DNA from: Brassica napus
Lineage: Eukaryota; Streptophyta; Magnoliopsida; Brassicales; Brassicaceae
DNA: 64,000 bases
Reading direction: 5' to 3'
NCBI RefSeq assembly: GCF_020379485.1
Contig: NC_063452.1
Location: forward strand, 12,937,065 to 13,001,064
Position numbers and translations under genes: made by a program. Each line of letters starts with the position of its first letter. Position 1 is the stretch's first letter. The notes under the pieces are model-generated. The model was not told the DNA's origin. It worked only from the letters and a program-made list of their open reading frames with translations, and searched no databases. This document shows positions 12,101 to 23,173 of this stretch, piece after piece.

Positions 12101-14806
12101 TTTTTTCTTGTTTTGTAGGAAATATCAGAGTCTATTGCCGGATTCGACCATTCCTTCCGGGGCAAAACAGTAGACAAACTTCTATAGAGTACATTGGTGA
12201 GAATGGTGAACTGGTGGTTGCAAATCCGTTTAAGCAAGGAAAAGATACGCATCGGTTATTTAAGTTCAATAAGGTTTTTGGTCAAGCAGCGACGCAAGGT
12301 TTTGATTTCTTTCCCTCTTTCGTATCTAGGTTAGCTAGCTATAGAGATATTTCCTGAATCTGTTTTTATTAAATAAAATGCAGAGGAGGTTTTCCTAGAT
12401 ACTCGACCATTGATTCGATCGATTCTTGATGGCTACAATGTGTGCATATTCGCGTATGGACAGACAGGCTCTGGAAAAACTTATACAATGGTGAACGATA
12501 TGCTTGACTTTGCTCCTTTTATGCTTAGCCAAGCGTTATTAGTCTCTTAACGGACACATTTCCATTTTTGTTAACACAGAGTGGGCCAAGCATCACATCA
12601 AAAGAAGACTGGGGTGTCAATTACAGAGCATTGAACGACTTGTTCCAGTTAACTCAGATTAGACGAAACGCTGTTGTGTATGAAGTCGGTGTTCAAATGG
12701 TTGAGATATATAATGAGCAAGTTCGTGACATACTCTCTGATAGTGGTTCCAATCGAAGATATCCTTTTTTAAACTCATATAGTAGCTAATTGTTTCCTTG
12801 AAATTGTACATTCATGTATGCGTACATATGTATATATATGTTTGCATATGCTGCCTCGGTAGAAAATTTCCTTAACTTGCATACGTTAGGGATTTGGAAT
12901 ACTGCCTTACCAAATGGGCTAGCTGTCCCAGATGCAAGCATGCATTCTGTGAGATCAACTGAAGATGTGCTTGAGCTGATGAATATTGGGCTCATGAACA
13001 GAACCGTCGGTGCCACAGCTCTCAATGAGAGGAGTAGTAGATCACACTGGTTTGTAAACTTTTCTCCTTGCCTTGTTTTACTTTCCAATATTATCTAAGG
13101 CCTCAATGATTAAAGGAAAAAATAATGGTGGTCATTCTCTGCAGCGTTCTGTCTGTTCATGTACGTGGTGTCGACGTGGAAACCGACTCTGTGTTGCGTG
13201 GTAGTTTGAACTTAGTTGATCTTGCTGGAAGTGAGAGGGTTGATCGCTCTGAGGCAACTGGAGAGAGGCTCAAGGAGGCTCAGCATATAAATAAATCACT
13301 GTCAGCCCTTGGAGATGTCATATTTGCTCTAGCGCATAAGAACCCTCATGTGCCGTATAGAAACAGCAAATTGACGCAAGTCCTTCAAAGTTCTTTGGGT
13401 ACTTTCTTAACCTTTGAGATTTTGGCTACACGTATTGCATGATATATCCGTTAGCTTCATGTGGTTGGTTCCCTTAACTCTTTGTCTTAACCGTTGTGTA
13501 GGAGGACAAGCCAAGACACTTATGTTTGTTCAAGTCAATCCGGATGGAGATTCTTATGCTGAGACCGTTAGCACTCTGAAGTTTGCAGAAAGAGTCTCTG
13601 GTGTGGAGTTAGGTGCAGCTAAAAGTAATAAAGAGGGACGAGATGTTAGACAACTCATGGAACAGGTGCTTATTTTCTTTCTCTCTTACAAGAATCATTC
13701 TTGCACATTGAAATTAAAGAGAATAAAGGTATATGTATTTTTTTGATATAACAGGTATCAAACTTGAAGGATGTAATTGCCAAGAAAGATGAGGAGCTTC
13801 AAAATTTTCAGAAGCCAACAGGTAACAATGCAACCGTGCCAAAACGTGGTTTAAGCAAACTAAGATTGTTGGGGCCTTCATCACCTAGAAGACATTCTAT
13901 AGGAGCTTCACCAAATGCTCGACGAGGAAAGACCTCTGATTTAATTGGAAGAACAACCTCAGATGTTGACAACTGCTCAGAATATAGTAGCAAGAATTCT
14001 GATTCTGGCTCACCGCATTCATCAGACGAACTTAAACATCGAAAGGATCTTCTTCACCAACCATCTAAGTTTGCTGGTGGTGGGAAAGAAACTGACGTTG
14101 AAGAGGATATTGAACTCATAGGCCTTGCAGATGCAGACTCTGAGGAAAGACTGAGTGATATCTCTGATAGTTGTCTATCGATGGGAACAGAAACTGATGG
14201 TTCCGTAAGCAGTGTAGTAGAGTTGACGCTTTTTCCTGAAACCGTGAAGCCTCTTGAGATAAGTGAACGACCTGGAGCACAGTTGGCCCCTGAGAAACCC
14301 GAGAAATCAGTGAAAATGGGTAATAAAACAGAACCAAAAGAAAGGTAAGTATCCTTCTACTGGCACAGTTTAATTGAAGAATCTGAATGCATCTACAGAT
14401 TCTTATGTTTGTTTTGTCTTGATTTTTTAAAAGCAGAAGTAGTATTCCATCGAAGATTCCAAAGCAGACCTTGAAACCACCAGGCCAAACCAGACCTTCC
14501 CGTCTGTCAGTCGCCGCTAGCTCCTCCTCTAAGGCCTTAACAAGTAATGTCACTATACGTCAACCCTTTCACTTGTGGCCTAAAAACCAAATCTGTTTGC
14601 ATAATAACACTCAAGTCAGGCTCTAATCACAACCTACTTAGATTAGTATGAAAGAAGGATCATATGAAGTAGATGATTTGCTTATTCGCACAGGATCCTT
14701 AGTGTCTATTTGCTCATGAGTTATCTAATCTTGATTTGCCTCAGGTGCTAGAAGACCGACAATTAGCACTTCATCTTCAGCAAAACCACTCAACAAAAGG
14801 CGGTGA
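9107..14806 (+). CDS. Kinesin-14 family motor with N-terminal calponin-homology domain (At1g63640-like)
   Basis: C-terminal-type, expected minus-end-directed microtubule motor of the plant CH-domain kinesin-14 class, thought to link actin and microtubules. Coding exons: 9107-9188, 9393-9544, 9694-9792, 10106-10339, 10435-10518, 10654-10731, 10828-10920, 11021-11050, 11345-11686, 11770-11851, 11937-12032, 12119-12298, 12384-12490, 12580-12758, 12885-13049, 13145-13398, 13502-13665, 13755-14344, 14437-14543, 14745-14806. They sum to 3180 nt (1059 aa). CH domain about residues 28-135; coiled coil about 280-440 (exon 11345-11686 is strongly heptad-like); kinesin-14 neck [11 protein letters not shown] about 458; P-loop GQTGSGKT 543-550; SSRSH near 663-667; DLAGSER 693-699; Ser-rich basic tail. 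The 9189-9392 intron has an in-frame stop, so it must be removed. The gene appears intact. The name rests on recognition of the sequence. Confidence 0.93.
12759..12884 (+). other. U12-type AT-AC spliceosomal intron in the kinesin motor domain
   Basis: The intron starts ATATCCTTTT and ends CATAC. Nine bases before its end sits TTCCTTAAC (12868-12876), the U12 branch-point consensus. Using these borders keeps the motor-domain frame between 12758 and 12885 and gives the expected Arg-Leu-Gly-Ile-Trp junction. A GT-AG alternative at this place does not keep the frame. The other kinesin introns have GT-AG borders. Confidence 0.92.
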
Positions 14807-15239
14807 AGACTCGAGATTCATCCATACGGCTGGCCGTAGATTTGTGATCTGACGGTGTAATTGGTAGCCGATTGTGTAACTAAGTTAGCATATGATGTTC
14901 CTTTAGTTCTTCTATGTAAACCTAATTGACAAACATCGTAACTAAGTGTTCTTTTGCCTTAGTGTTAACTTAACCTTGTCCACGTAAGCTTTGAGGTTTT
15001 CCATATGATTTGATGTTTTATATCGATGGAATTAAAGCCAAAATGTCTCCTAGAGTTACCCTATTATCTGAAGCGTATTCATGTATGGAGTCAATTTTTG
15101 TTTGTTTGTAATCGTGAAACTTTCTAGCTACTCTATCTCATGGCTTGTCCTTCTCAGCACACCTGAAGATACAATGTCTTTGTGAGTAGTTTAGACCGAC
15201 AGTTGAATGAACTATAATGCGTTCAACATAGCAGGAGAA
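14807..15239. other. Kinesin 3' UTR and spacer
   Basis: Non-coding. The first 150-200 bp are likely the kinesin 3' untranslated region. No other gene is seen. Confidence 0.5.
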
Positions 15240-15640
15240 CACTTCCTACGCCATCAAAAGAAAAAAAATGCTTATCATTCTTGATGATGTGGATGATATG
15301 AAGCAACTAGAGGTGTGGGCGAATGAAGCTATGGTTTGGTCGTGCAAGTAGGATTGTATTGTAGTAACCACAAAATCATCAAGAGCTTTGGCAGCAACAG
15401 AGCATTGATAATATATCAAGTGGGGGTTCCATAAGATGAAGAAGCTCTCGAAATCTTTTGAAGAAATGCTTTAGGCAGAGTAACAACAGAGCTTTGCAAG
15501 AAACCTCCGTAGAGGAGTAGATTTAATTTAGCATGGGAAGACGGAAGAAGAGTGTGAAGAAGTAATGCGCATACTAAAAAGTGATCATGAACATCGAGAG
15601 ATGGGGCTTCACAAGATAATTTTGCATGAAGCAAATGTTA
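15240..15640 (+). pseudogene. NB-ARC (TIR-NBS-LRR-type) resistance-gene fragment
   Basis: Short decayed piece of a nucleotide-binding resistance gene. The kinase-2 motif is clear (LIILDDVDDMKQLEVW, about 15269-15320), followed by an RNBS-B-like SRIVVTT frame (15350-15375) and, after frame changes, a stretch like the end of NB-ARC (EEVMRILKSDHEHREMG, about 15555-15605). The P-loop, TIR and LRR regions are absent and several stops interrupt it. Intact proteins of this class are intracellular immune receptors. Confidence 0.75.
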
Positions 15641-16628
15641 GTTATAAATTCCTCTCTTATCTGGTTATTTCAGTTTCTGTTAAGTAGCCTGCTGGCTGTT
15701 ATTGTAATCACCTACTGTAATCTTTGTCTTGCTTTACATTATCAATCTAAGTAATTTAGAGAGAAAAAATAAGCTTTTCTGGAAAATGCCAAACCCTTGT
15801 ATCTAATATATGTTTAACTTGCGCATGTGGATGTCGCCAAGTCGGGGTATGGTTTGGTTTGTACAGAAGATAAGAGATAAGAGAGTGATCATTTTTGCCA
15901 TTACTTGATTTTTCTTGTTTATGAAATATGAGAGATTTATAAAAAGCTGCATTACCTTTGACTAGCCAAGTTATCTTATCCTATTACTTTCAGGTGATTG
16001 TTGAGGCCATATTCTTGTATAAATATATGTTAATCTTTATTGTTTCTTCATTATTTAAACCAGATGAAACTGTGAAAACTGTGAAGTTGACGCTTTTGTT
16101 GCTGAAGCACAACATAGACTTGTTCTGGAAGACTCAGTCTTACAATTAAGAAGGCAAATTGATGCAGAGAAAAGTATGAGGATATTACTTAGTAAGAGTA
16201 TCAAATGTCAAACTTTTTTTAGATAACTTAGAATACAAGTATGTTGGTTCTTAATTTTAAAGACAATAGCACATCACACGTCACAATTAGTGGAAAACAA
16301 ATATGAACAAAATTTTCATAATCATTGGATTGGATCATAGACCCACAAGTGCTAACAACGAAGTTGCCATGGTTGTAATAAATATCCTCACATATATTTC
16401 GTTTCCTGTAATACAAAATAAACATATTAATATTTGGGTTTTAGGTGCTTATTCTATTATCTTCCTGATAGTTGTATTTTCTTATGAAAAAAAATCAAAA
16501 TAAACTATGCCATTTCTAAAAGAAGAAAATATAGTGATTTCTATCTAAAATCTAAATACACTATTTCAGCATATAAAGCAAAGGCAAACACTAATGTGGA
16601 CGAATTAAAAATAATCGAGGCCTCAGTA
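15641..16628. other. AT-rich spacer
   Basis: No supported gene. A short open stretch around 16085-16190 encodes a charged, helix-like peptide in one frame but has no start or splice context. The rest is AT-rich non-coding DNA. Confidence 0.4.
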
Positions 16629-17456
16629 TTATGCTTGCTCACCTTTCCTAGCATGGACAGAGAATGAGCCGCTGGGTGACTGAGTTGTTGGCAAACCGCT
16701 TGTGTCATACTTCAAAAAACATTTAGGAAGAAAGAACTGAGCTATACGAGCATTATTGCAACAGCTTGAGACTCCTTGGACCGCAAGTCTTAAGCAGACG
16801 CTGCAATTTGCTGGATCAAGATCAGGACTGCACTGAACCATTGTGTCTAATGTATACGATCTATCAAATTCATTCACTTTGTTTCTGTCCCTAACGTAAT
16901 ACGGCGTCAAAGAAGACAAAGAAGACTTTGATGCTGTGAGGATAATTAGCTTCTCTACCTTATCTGATAGAGTTTCCCGGAACGGAAACAAAAAGGAATC
17001 AGGAAAAGAAACGTTAGAGTACATAGCGGCCCAAGGTCCACTTTCGACGATACGTAAGAAGGAAACAGTGGACTATCGAACCATGCACTCCTGATAGAAT
17101 ATTATAGCATCTTTTATATAAGTGCAGTTGTTTTTAGTGATTTCTAGGGTTGCAGTCTTCACACAGTTCGAACAAGATTGTTTGGTGATGTCTCCTCTAC
17201 AGAGGAACATGCCATGAACTGTGTCGGGACTAAGACCGACCGTGGCGTTGTAATAGGTTCCTAGAGGGGAACGGTCGCGGAGAGATGAGAGGAGGGTTTC
17301 ACGGTTTGATTTGTATTGGCTGGTTTGAGAAAAGTTTTCGGATAAATTGTCGCAGAAAGTGTGCATGTGTTGAGGCTGGGACATGGTTTGGTGAGATAAT
17401 TGAGAAACCAACAAGAAGTAAAACAAAAAAGCAGAGAATCTGATGAAATTTTTCAT
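16629..17456 (-). pseudogene. Cysteine-rich repeat secretory protein (DUF26/Gnk2), interrupted by one stop codon
   Basis: Read from 17456, the frame starts with a signal peptide ([20 protein letters not shown]) and contains two DUF26 domains, each with the C-X8-C-X2-C signature: [13 protein letters not shown] in domain 1 and CSPDLDPANCSVC in domain 2. One in-frame TAG at 17073-17075, just after QECMVR, splits the gene; reading continues in the same frame to the stop at 16629. Relatives usually have Tyr at this place, so one base change explains the break. The intact protein would be secreted. It could instead be translated as a one-domain secreted protein ending at 17073. Arabidopsis has a cluster of such genes in the matching region. 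Confidence 0.85.
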
Positions 17457-17806
17457 TTTCTTGTTCTTTCTTGTGTATGAAGAAGATAGCTTAAAAGAGA
17501 AGAGAAAACTAGCAATATATATAGAGAAAGATCTTGTTCAAGTTTAACTAAATAAAATAAATAATGTCCCATACCAATTCAGAGGGGGAACATATATATA
17601 ATAATTATTGTATTAGGTGAACAGTCAGATGGTTTCAGAGGGGGAACATATGTAAGAGTTGAATCCAAATTTCTGAACATAGAACATCATCTTTTATTAC
17701 TTGTTCTTTAAACCATTTATGAAACTAACACGAAAACATAAAGTTGACGACATATTTAGCTTTGTTAGCGTATGAATTGAAAAATGGACTTGTTCTAAAC
17801 GGTTTT
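17457..17806. other. Promoter side of DUF26 gene and spacer
   Basis: Non-coding, AT-rich. It holds the likely upstream region of the minus-strand DUF26 gene. The phrase TCAGAGGGGGAACATAT occurs twice (near 17580 and 17636). Confidence 0.4.
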
Positions 17807-17811
17807 AGAAG

Positions 17812-18988
17812 TGATATATGGTGTTTTAGACATCTTGTATATATGCTTTTCAATAGGTTTTCAAGTTTTTATCGAGTCTTTCTAGTCATTTTCGAGTCGT
17901 TACAAGTCTGGAGTTGCATTGGATGAGAGATGGACCAGCTGGAATAAAAGAAGCAGAAAACAGTGCAATTTGGTGATTTTCACGCAGAACAGTCGAGCGG
18001 ATCAACCTGAGTGACTGTTCCAGCGGCAGAAATTTTTAAGAAAGTTTCCAAATATTTAACGATTTTACCTAGGGCTTCCCCTTTTACTCTCAAGCCGCCA
18101 TAGACCTCATATATATCTTTTCTTATTTTTTATTATCATTCTATGCTAGTTTTTACACAAGAAACCATTGGAGACTTTTGTACTTGAAGATTTGCTACCT
18201 TGAAAGGGAAAAGACTTATCTCTCTCACCTTGAGAAGATTCCTGAACTTTATCTTATTTATTTATTGATTCAGCATGTTTTCTTCATATATTGTCTCTAT
18301 GATTTCTCTGTTCATGGCTGAGTAGTCGCTTGTTAGGTTTAGGGTGTTAGGGATCATGGATCAATGAGCTAGACACAAATAGGATTGTTATTCCTTGATA
18401 TCTCTGTCTATTGCTAATCTTAATGCTTGTGTTAAACTGGCATTTTATCATATGATCATAGGTTTAATCTAATCATCAAAAGTGTTTTAGGTTGCTAGAA
18501 AAAGCATAGATAGGCGATTTGTCTTTAGCCAACAAAAGCTGATGCTAAGACAAATCGTGAACCAATTGAATCCAAACTTAATGCTTGTCATCATTCTCTG
18601 ATCCAAACGACAGTTTAGGCATTAGGATTGTTTGATAAATTGGTAGACACCACGACAGTGGGTTTATCTATTCTTGTTGTTCAAGTTCTAGATTGGCTCT
18701 TATTGCCTTCCTGGATAGTTGTGTAGCTCATGATCCTAAGTATCCCAATGAATCACCATGAACTTAGCTCTTTAATCAATTGAAAACACCAAACCAATCT
18801 GTTACTTGTTCTTACGATTTCTCAACCTTTTAAACCTCCATATTGTTTTAGCTTAATATTGATCTCATAAAGATAAAGTGTAATCGTTGGTCTCTGTGGA
18901 ATCGATCCTAAAGTGCTATATCGACATACCATTCGATTGTGGTAGTGTGCACATTAGGTTAATTGGTGTGTGTATACACGTAATATCA
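17812..18988 (+). repeat. 5' LTR of Athila-like element
   Basis: TG...CA-type terminus. Over the first ~300 bp it differs from the right LTR at about two dozen positions by eye, with fewer differences further in, so the insertion is not recent. Confidence 0.93.
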
Positions 18989-19012
18989 ATTTGCCGCCGT
19001 TGCCGGGGACCA
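18989..19012 (+). other. Primer-binding site of Athila-like element
   Basis: The sequence just inside the LTR contains GCCGTTGCCGGGGA, the hallmark of Athila/Tat primer-binding sites. The usual upstream GGCGCC part is altered to GCCGCC. Confidence 0.75.
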
Positions 19013-19090
19013 TCTTTTTACCTTTATTTTTCGGTTATTTATTTAGTCTAAGACCTCTAACTTGCTCTATCTTTTTTGTTGCAGCTAATT

Positions 19091-20337
19091 TTTCAGGGGC
19101 ATGACCAGTAGACATACTCGGAGAAACGCACAAGGAGAGTAGTTACATTTAGCAACCAGGAGCTAGCAAGGTTAGAAAGCACAAACCGTCAACAACCAGG
19201 GCCGAACAACGCCACAATGGGGGACTACGACAATCAAGAGCAACTCACTGCTCAGTTGCAACAGATGCAACAACAGATGCTTCAAATGCAGCAGACCATC
19301 CAAGCTCAGCAGGATGCTGCTGAACAAGCTGCTCTCGCGCGGCAGGAACAACATGCGCAGACTGCTTCAATCGGGCAGAGAAACCTTCCTTGCAACATCC
19401 CTACTACTCATTATGCCATAGTTCCTCTACCCTGCACCAGGTAGGACTTCGAGATCAAGCCTGCTTTGATCGGTCTAGTACTGAAGCATTGACACCATCA
19501 CTGAAGGTATTGTCTAAGGTGGATGACCCTGGAAAGTTTGTTTTTCCTTGTTCCATTGCTGGAGTGGAATTCAAGGAAGCTCTTTGTGATTCTGGGTCTA
19601 GTGTGAACCTTGTCTCAAAAGTGATTGTAGACGAGCTGGGCATTGGTGACGTTGAGCCTTCTCAGGTGAAGCTGGCTTTTGCAAACTCTTCCATGGCAGT
19701 CCCTTATGGAACCATTCGCAATCTTCATGTCCAGGTTGGGGACTGTGTGCTCCATGCCGAATTTCAAGTTGTTGAGATGAGGAAGGATCATGAGATGCCT
19801 TTAATCTTTGGAAGGTCATTTATGGCTACAGTAGGAGCAGTCGTCGACATGCCTAATAAGAGAGTCTCTTTCTCCAACATCAACAAGAAGGTTTTCTACA
19901 AGGCTGTCCCAACCAGATCACAAATTCGCTACGCCTCTTGCATCTCAGTGGTTAGTGGAGAACAGTTGGAAATTGTTCCTAAGAAGGAGCTTGGTAAAAA
20001 GGGTGAGATCAAAGAAGTCCTGGATGGAGATCCTCACACTGATACCAAGAAACTCAGTGGGAATGCAAGGGTGAAAAAAAAAGTCCAAAAGAAAAGGGTC
20101 AAGGGCGATCCTACAATGACTTTGATACCGCGGAAGTGTGATGAGAAATCCATTGAGTATGAGATAAAGTGCAAGGGTACCTCTAAACCTTTCTCTAAAG
20201 TCAAAGTAATTCTCCCACATGAGCTGGAAGAGAAAAGAGAAGCAGCTGTGAAGGGGTTGCTGAGCAGATTTCTGAAGTTGAACATGTCTGATTGTGGAGC
20301 TTGTTTTGGAACAAGCCCTCATGATAAACCCGGCTGA
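19091..20337 (+). pseudogene. Athila-like gag-protease remnant
   Basis: A short basic leader frame at about 19102 is followed by a Gln-rich gag start (19217-19444; repeated QQMQQQM and IQAQQD). The main gag body is missing. In another frame, 19390-20337 carries a retroviral-type aspartic protease: the CDSGSSVNLVSK active-site motif near 19588, then the flap and hydrophobic region up to about 19870, then a Lys-rich linker. Reverse transcriptase, RNase H and integrase are deleted. The 315-codon frame is open but has no proper start. Confidence 0.85.
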
Positions 20338-21990
20338 TCCACGTCACCAAGTCAAGCTAGTGACTTAAACCAAGCGCTTGGTGGGAGACAACCCACTGGT
20401 AAGCGTAAATATAACCTTGTTTTGTTTTTGTTTGCTTATTTTTCTTTTTAGTTTATTGAGTCTCAGGTCAAAAAGCAGAAAAATCCGAGATACTTCAAAA
20501 TTCTGGGTTGTAGAAGGGAGCGACTGCTCCAGGCGGAGATCTTACAATGGAACACCCAGAATTTTTGTGGAGCGCCCGCTTTACTCAGGTAAGTATCTCG
20601 ACCAAAAAAACATGTTTATTCATGTTTTCACCTTCTTTCTGATTTATTTTCACACCAGGGACGGTGTGAAGTAAGTCTGGGAGAGGGTTTTCGTCGTTTA
20701 CAAACTTGTTTCTTTCTTTTGTTTTTCTTTTGAGTCAGTTTGAGTCAGTCAAAATTTTGTGGGAATTAGGACCTTATTCTGTTTTGATCACTGACCACCT
20801 CGTGCTTTAGTTATCTTATTCAGTGACCTTAGGAGTGGCGAAAGACACACATGTGGACCTGGAACACCCTGGCATTATCTCATTTGGTTCTCCAGAAGAT
20901 TTCGGCTTGTCGAGGTTACACTGGAAAGACTCAGCTCCATTTAACTTGAACCTAATCCTGACCGTAATTCTTCTTATTATGGGAATTAGATTAGGGAAAC
21001 GAGAATACACTCAGGACTTCTTATTCTTTTTATCCATCTTGATGATCCTGAGTGGCTAGCTCATCTTTAGCTAGTTCCCACCCTGCACCTTAGCCTTTAT
21101 TCCACCTTCATGCATTTGTTTTTCAGTGTCATATGTGTAAAAAGGTCGGAGAGGAAAGGATCAACGCAGCCTCTTACTCGTTACTGCTGCAGAAATTAAT
21201 CAATCAGAAAGGAGAACAAGCAGATTAAGGGAGCAACCGCTCCATAACCAATGAACTGCGCAAGAGTAGGAGTGGTGAACCAGAATGGTTGCGAAATCAG
21301 AACCATCAGTGGCACTCAGAACCATCATGTATTACCTCCTTCTTCGTCACATCCCCATATCAGTCTTCAAAAAAAAAAATGAAAATAAGGTGATGGAGAA
21401 GGGGAAGAAAGAAAAGAAACATGGAGCCACTGGGAAGATCGAGCGAGAAGTTAGTACCAAGTGTTGAAGAGTATGTAGAAGAAAGTGGAAAACAGAACAA
21501 TCAGTCGCCTGTTCCATCATCAGAACAGTCGCACCAGATATAGCAAAAACGAGTAGAGGCTGTGGACATTAATGGATCTATCCTCTCTTGCCATTTTGTG
21601 CGACATCCTGCATCCTCTACAATGAAATGGTATCCCCTAAACACTCTTAACTCCACCATTAAATAGCTTGTTCCACACCTAGACCGTCTACCCTGAATAG
21701 TGCATGTGATGAGAAGCTCACGCTACTCTTAATTGAATGTAAGGAGCTTTGTCTGGAAAGTGTAGCTTTTGCAGGTTTGAGATGTAGAGTATGGAGCCGA
21801 TCTTGAACAGCAGCCAGTGGGGTTTTGGTAAGGGTGTGTTGTCCTAGTTTTACTACTTGTATGGTTCAGAGATTCGTGGTTAAAGTATGGTTGCTGAGAA
21901 TAAGAGAGTTCCCACACTTTCAAACCTTTCTCCCTGTTTTAGATACTTGACATTGTTTGAGGACAAACAAGGATCTAAGTCCGGAGGAAT
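20338..21990 (+). other. Athila-like 3' non-coding region
   Basis: Long sequence between the deleted pol region and the right LTR, ending in a purine-rich tract. Only short chance frames occur; no env-like gene is recognisable. Confidence 0.6.
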
Positions 21991-23168
21991 TGATATATGG
22001 TGTTTTAGACATCTTGTATATATGCTTTTCAATTGGTTTTCAAGTCTTTATCGAGTCTTCCTAGTCTTTTTCGAGTCGTTACAGGTCTGGAGTTGCATTG
22101 GATGGGAGATGGACCAGCTGGAACAAAAAAGGCAGAAAACAATGCAATTTGGTGATTTTCACGCAGAACAGTCGAGCAGAGCAACCTGAGTGCATGTTCC
22201 AGCGGCATAGATTTTTAAGGAAGTTTCCAAATATTTCGGGATTTTACCTAGGGCTTCCCCCTTTTACTCCCAGGCCGCCATAGGCCTGCATATATATCTT
22301 TTCTTATTTTTATTATCATTCTACGCTAGTTTTTACACAAGAAACTATTGGAGACTTTTGTACTTGAAGATTTGCTACCTTGAAGGTGAAAGGCTTCATC
22401 TCTCTCACCTTAAGAAGATTCATGAACCCTATCTTATTTATTTATTGATTCAGCATGTTTTATTCATTTATTGTCTCTGTGATTTCTCTGTTCATGGCTG
22501 AGTAGTCGCTTGTTAGGTTTAGGGTGTTAGGGATCATGGATAAATGAGCTAGACACAAATAGGATTGTTATTCCTTGGTATCTCTGTCTATTGCTAATCT
22601 TAATGCTTGTGTTAAACTGGCCATTTATCATCTGATCATAGGTTTAATCTAATAATCAAAAGTGTTTTAGGTTGCTAGAAAAAGCATAGATATGTGATTT
22701 GTTCTTAGCCAACGAAAGCTGATGCCAAGACAAATTGTGAACCAATTGAATCCAAACTTAATGCTTGTCATCATTCTCTGATCCAAACGACAGTTTAGAC
22801 ATTAGGATTGCTTGATAAATTGGTAGATACTACGACAGTGGGTTTATCTATTCTTGTTGTTCAAGTTCTAGATTGTCTCTTATTGCCTTCCTGAATAGTT
22901 GTGTAGCTCATGATCCTAAGTATCCCAATGAATCACCCTGAACTTAGCACTTTAATCAATTGAAAACACCAAATCAATCTGTTACTTGTTCTTACGATTT
23001 CTCAACCTTTTAAACCCCCATATTGTTTTACCTTAATATTGATCCCATAAAGATAAAGTGTAATCGTTGGTCTCTGTGGATTCGATCCTAAAGTGCTATA
23101 TCGACATACCATTCGATTGTGGTAGTGTGCACATTAGATTAATTAGTGTGCCTATACACGTAATATCA
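21991..23168 (+). repeat. 3' LTR of Athila-like element
   Basis: Direct repeat of 17812-18988, starting TGATATATGG and ending AATATCA, followed by the target duplication AGAAG. Confidence 0.93.
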
Positions 23169-23173
23169 AGAAG

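Larger units (their letters stand above)
17812..23168 (+). mobile_element. Athila-like Ty3/gypsy element, internally deleted
   Basis: Two long direct repeats of 1177 and 1178 bp, each starting TGATATATGG and ending AATATCA, bound the element. It is flanked by the 5-bp duplication AGAAG (17807-17811 and 23169-23173). A primer-binding-like sequence with core GCCGTTGCCGGGGA follows the left LTR; a purine-rich tract, AAGTCCGGAGGAAT, precedes the right one. The interior has a truncated gag start and a protease domain but no reverse transcriptase, RNase H or integrase. The characteristic Athila post-integrase text (CAAGCGCTTGGTGGGAGAC, near 20371) follows directly. It is a deletion derivative that cannot move by itself. 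Confidence 0.93.

Noticed and set aside
14116..14553. 145-codon minus-strand frame
   Set aside because: Shadow of the kinesin tail exons and it crosses their intron.
19945..20322. 125-codon minus-strand frame
   Set aside because: Shadow of the Athila-like protease/linker frame.
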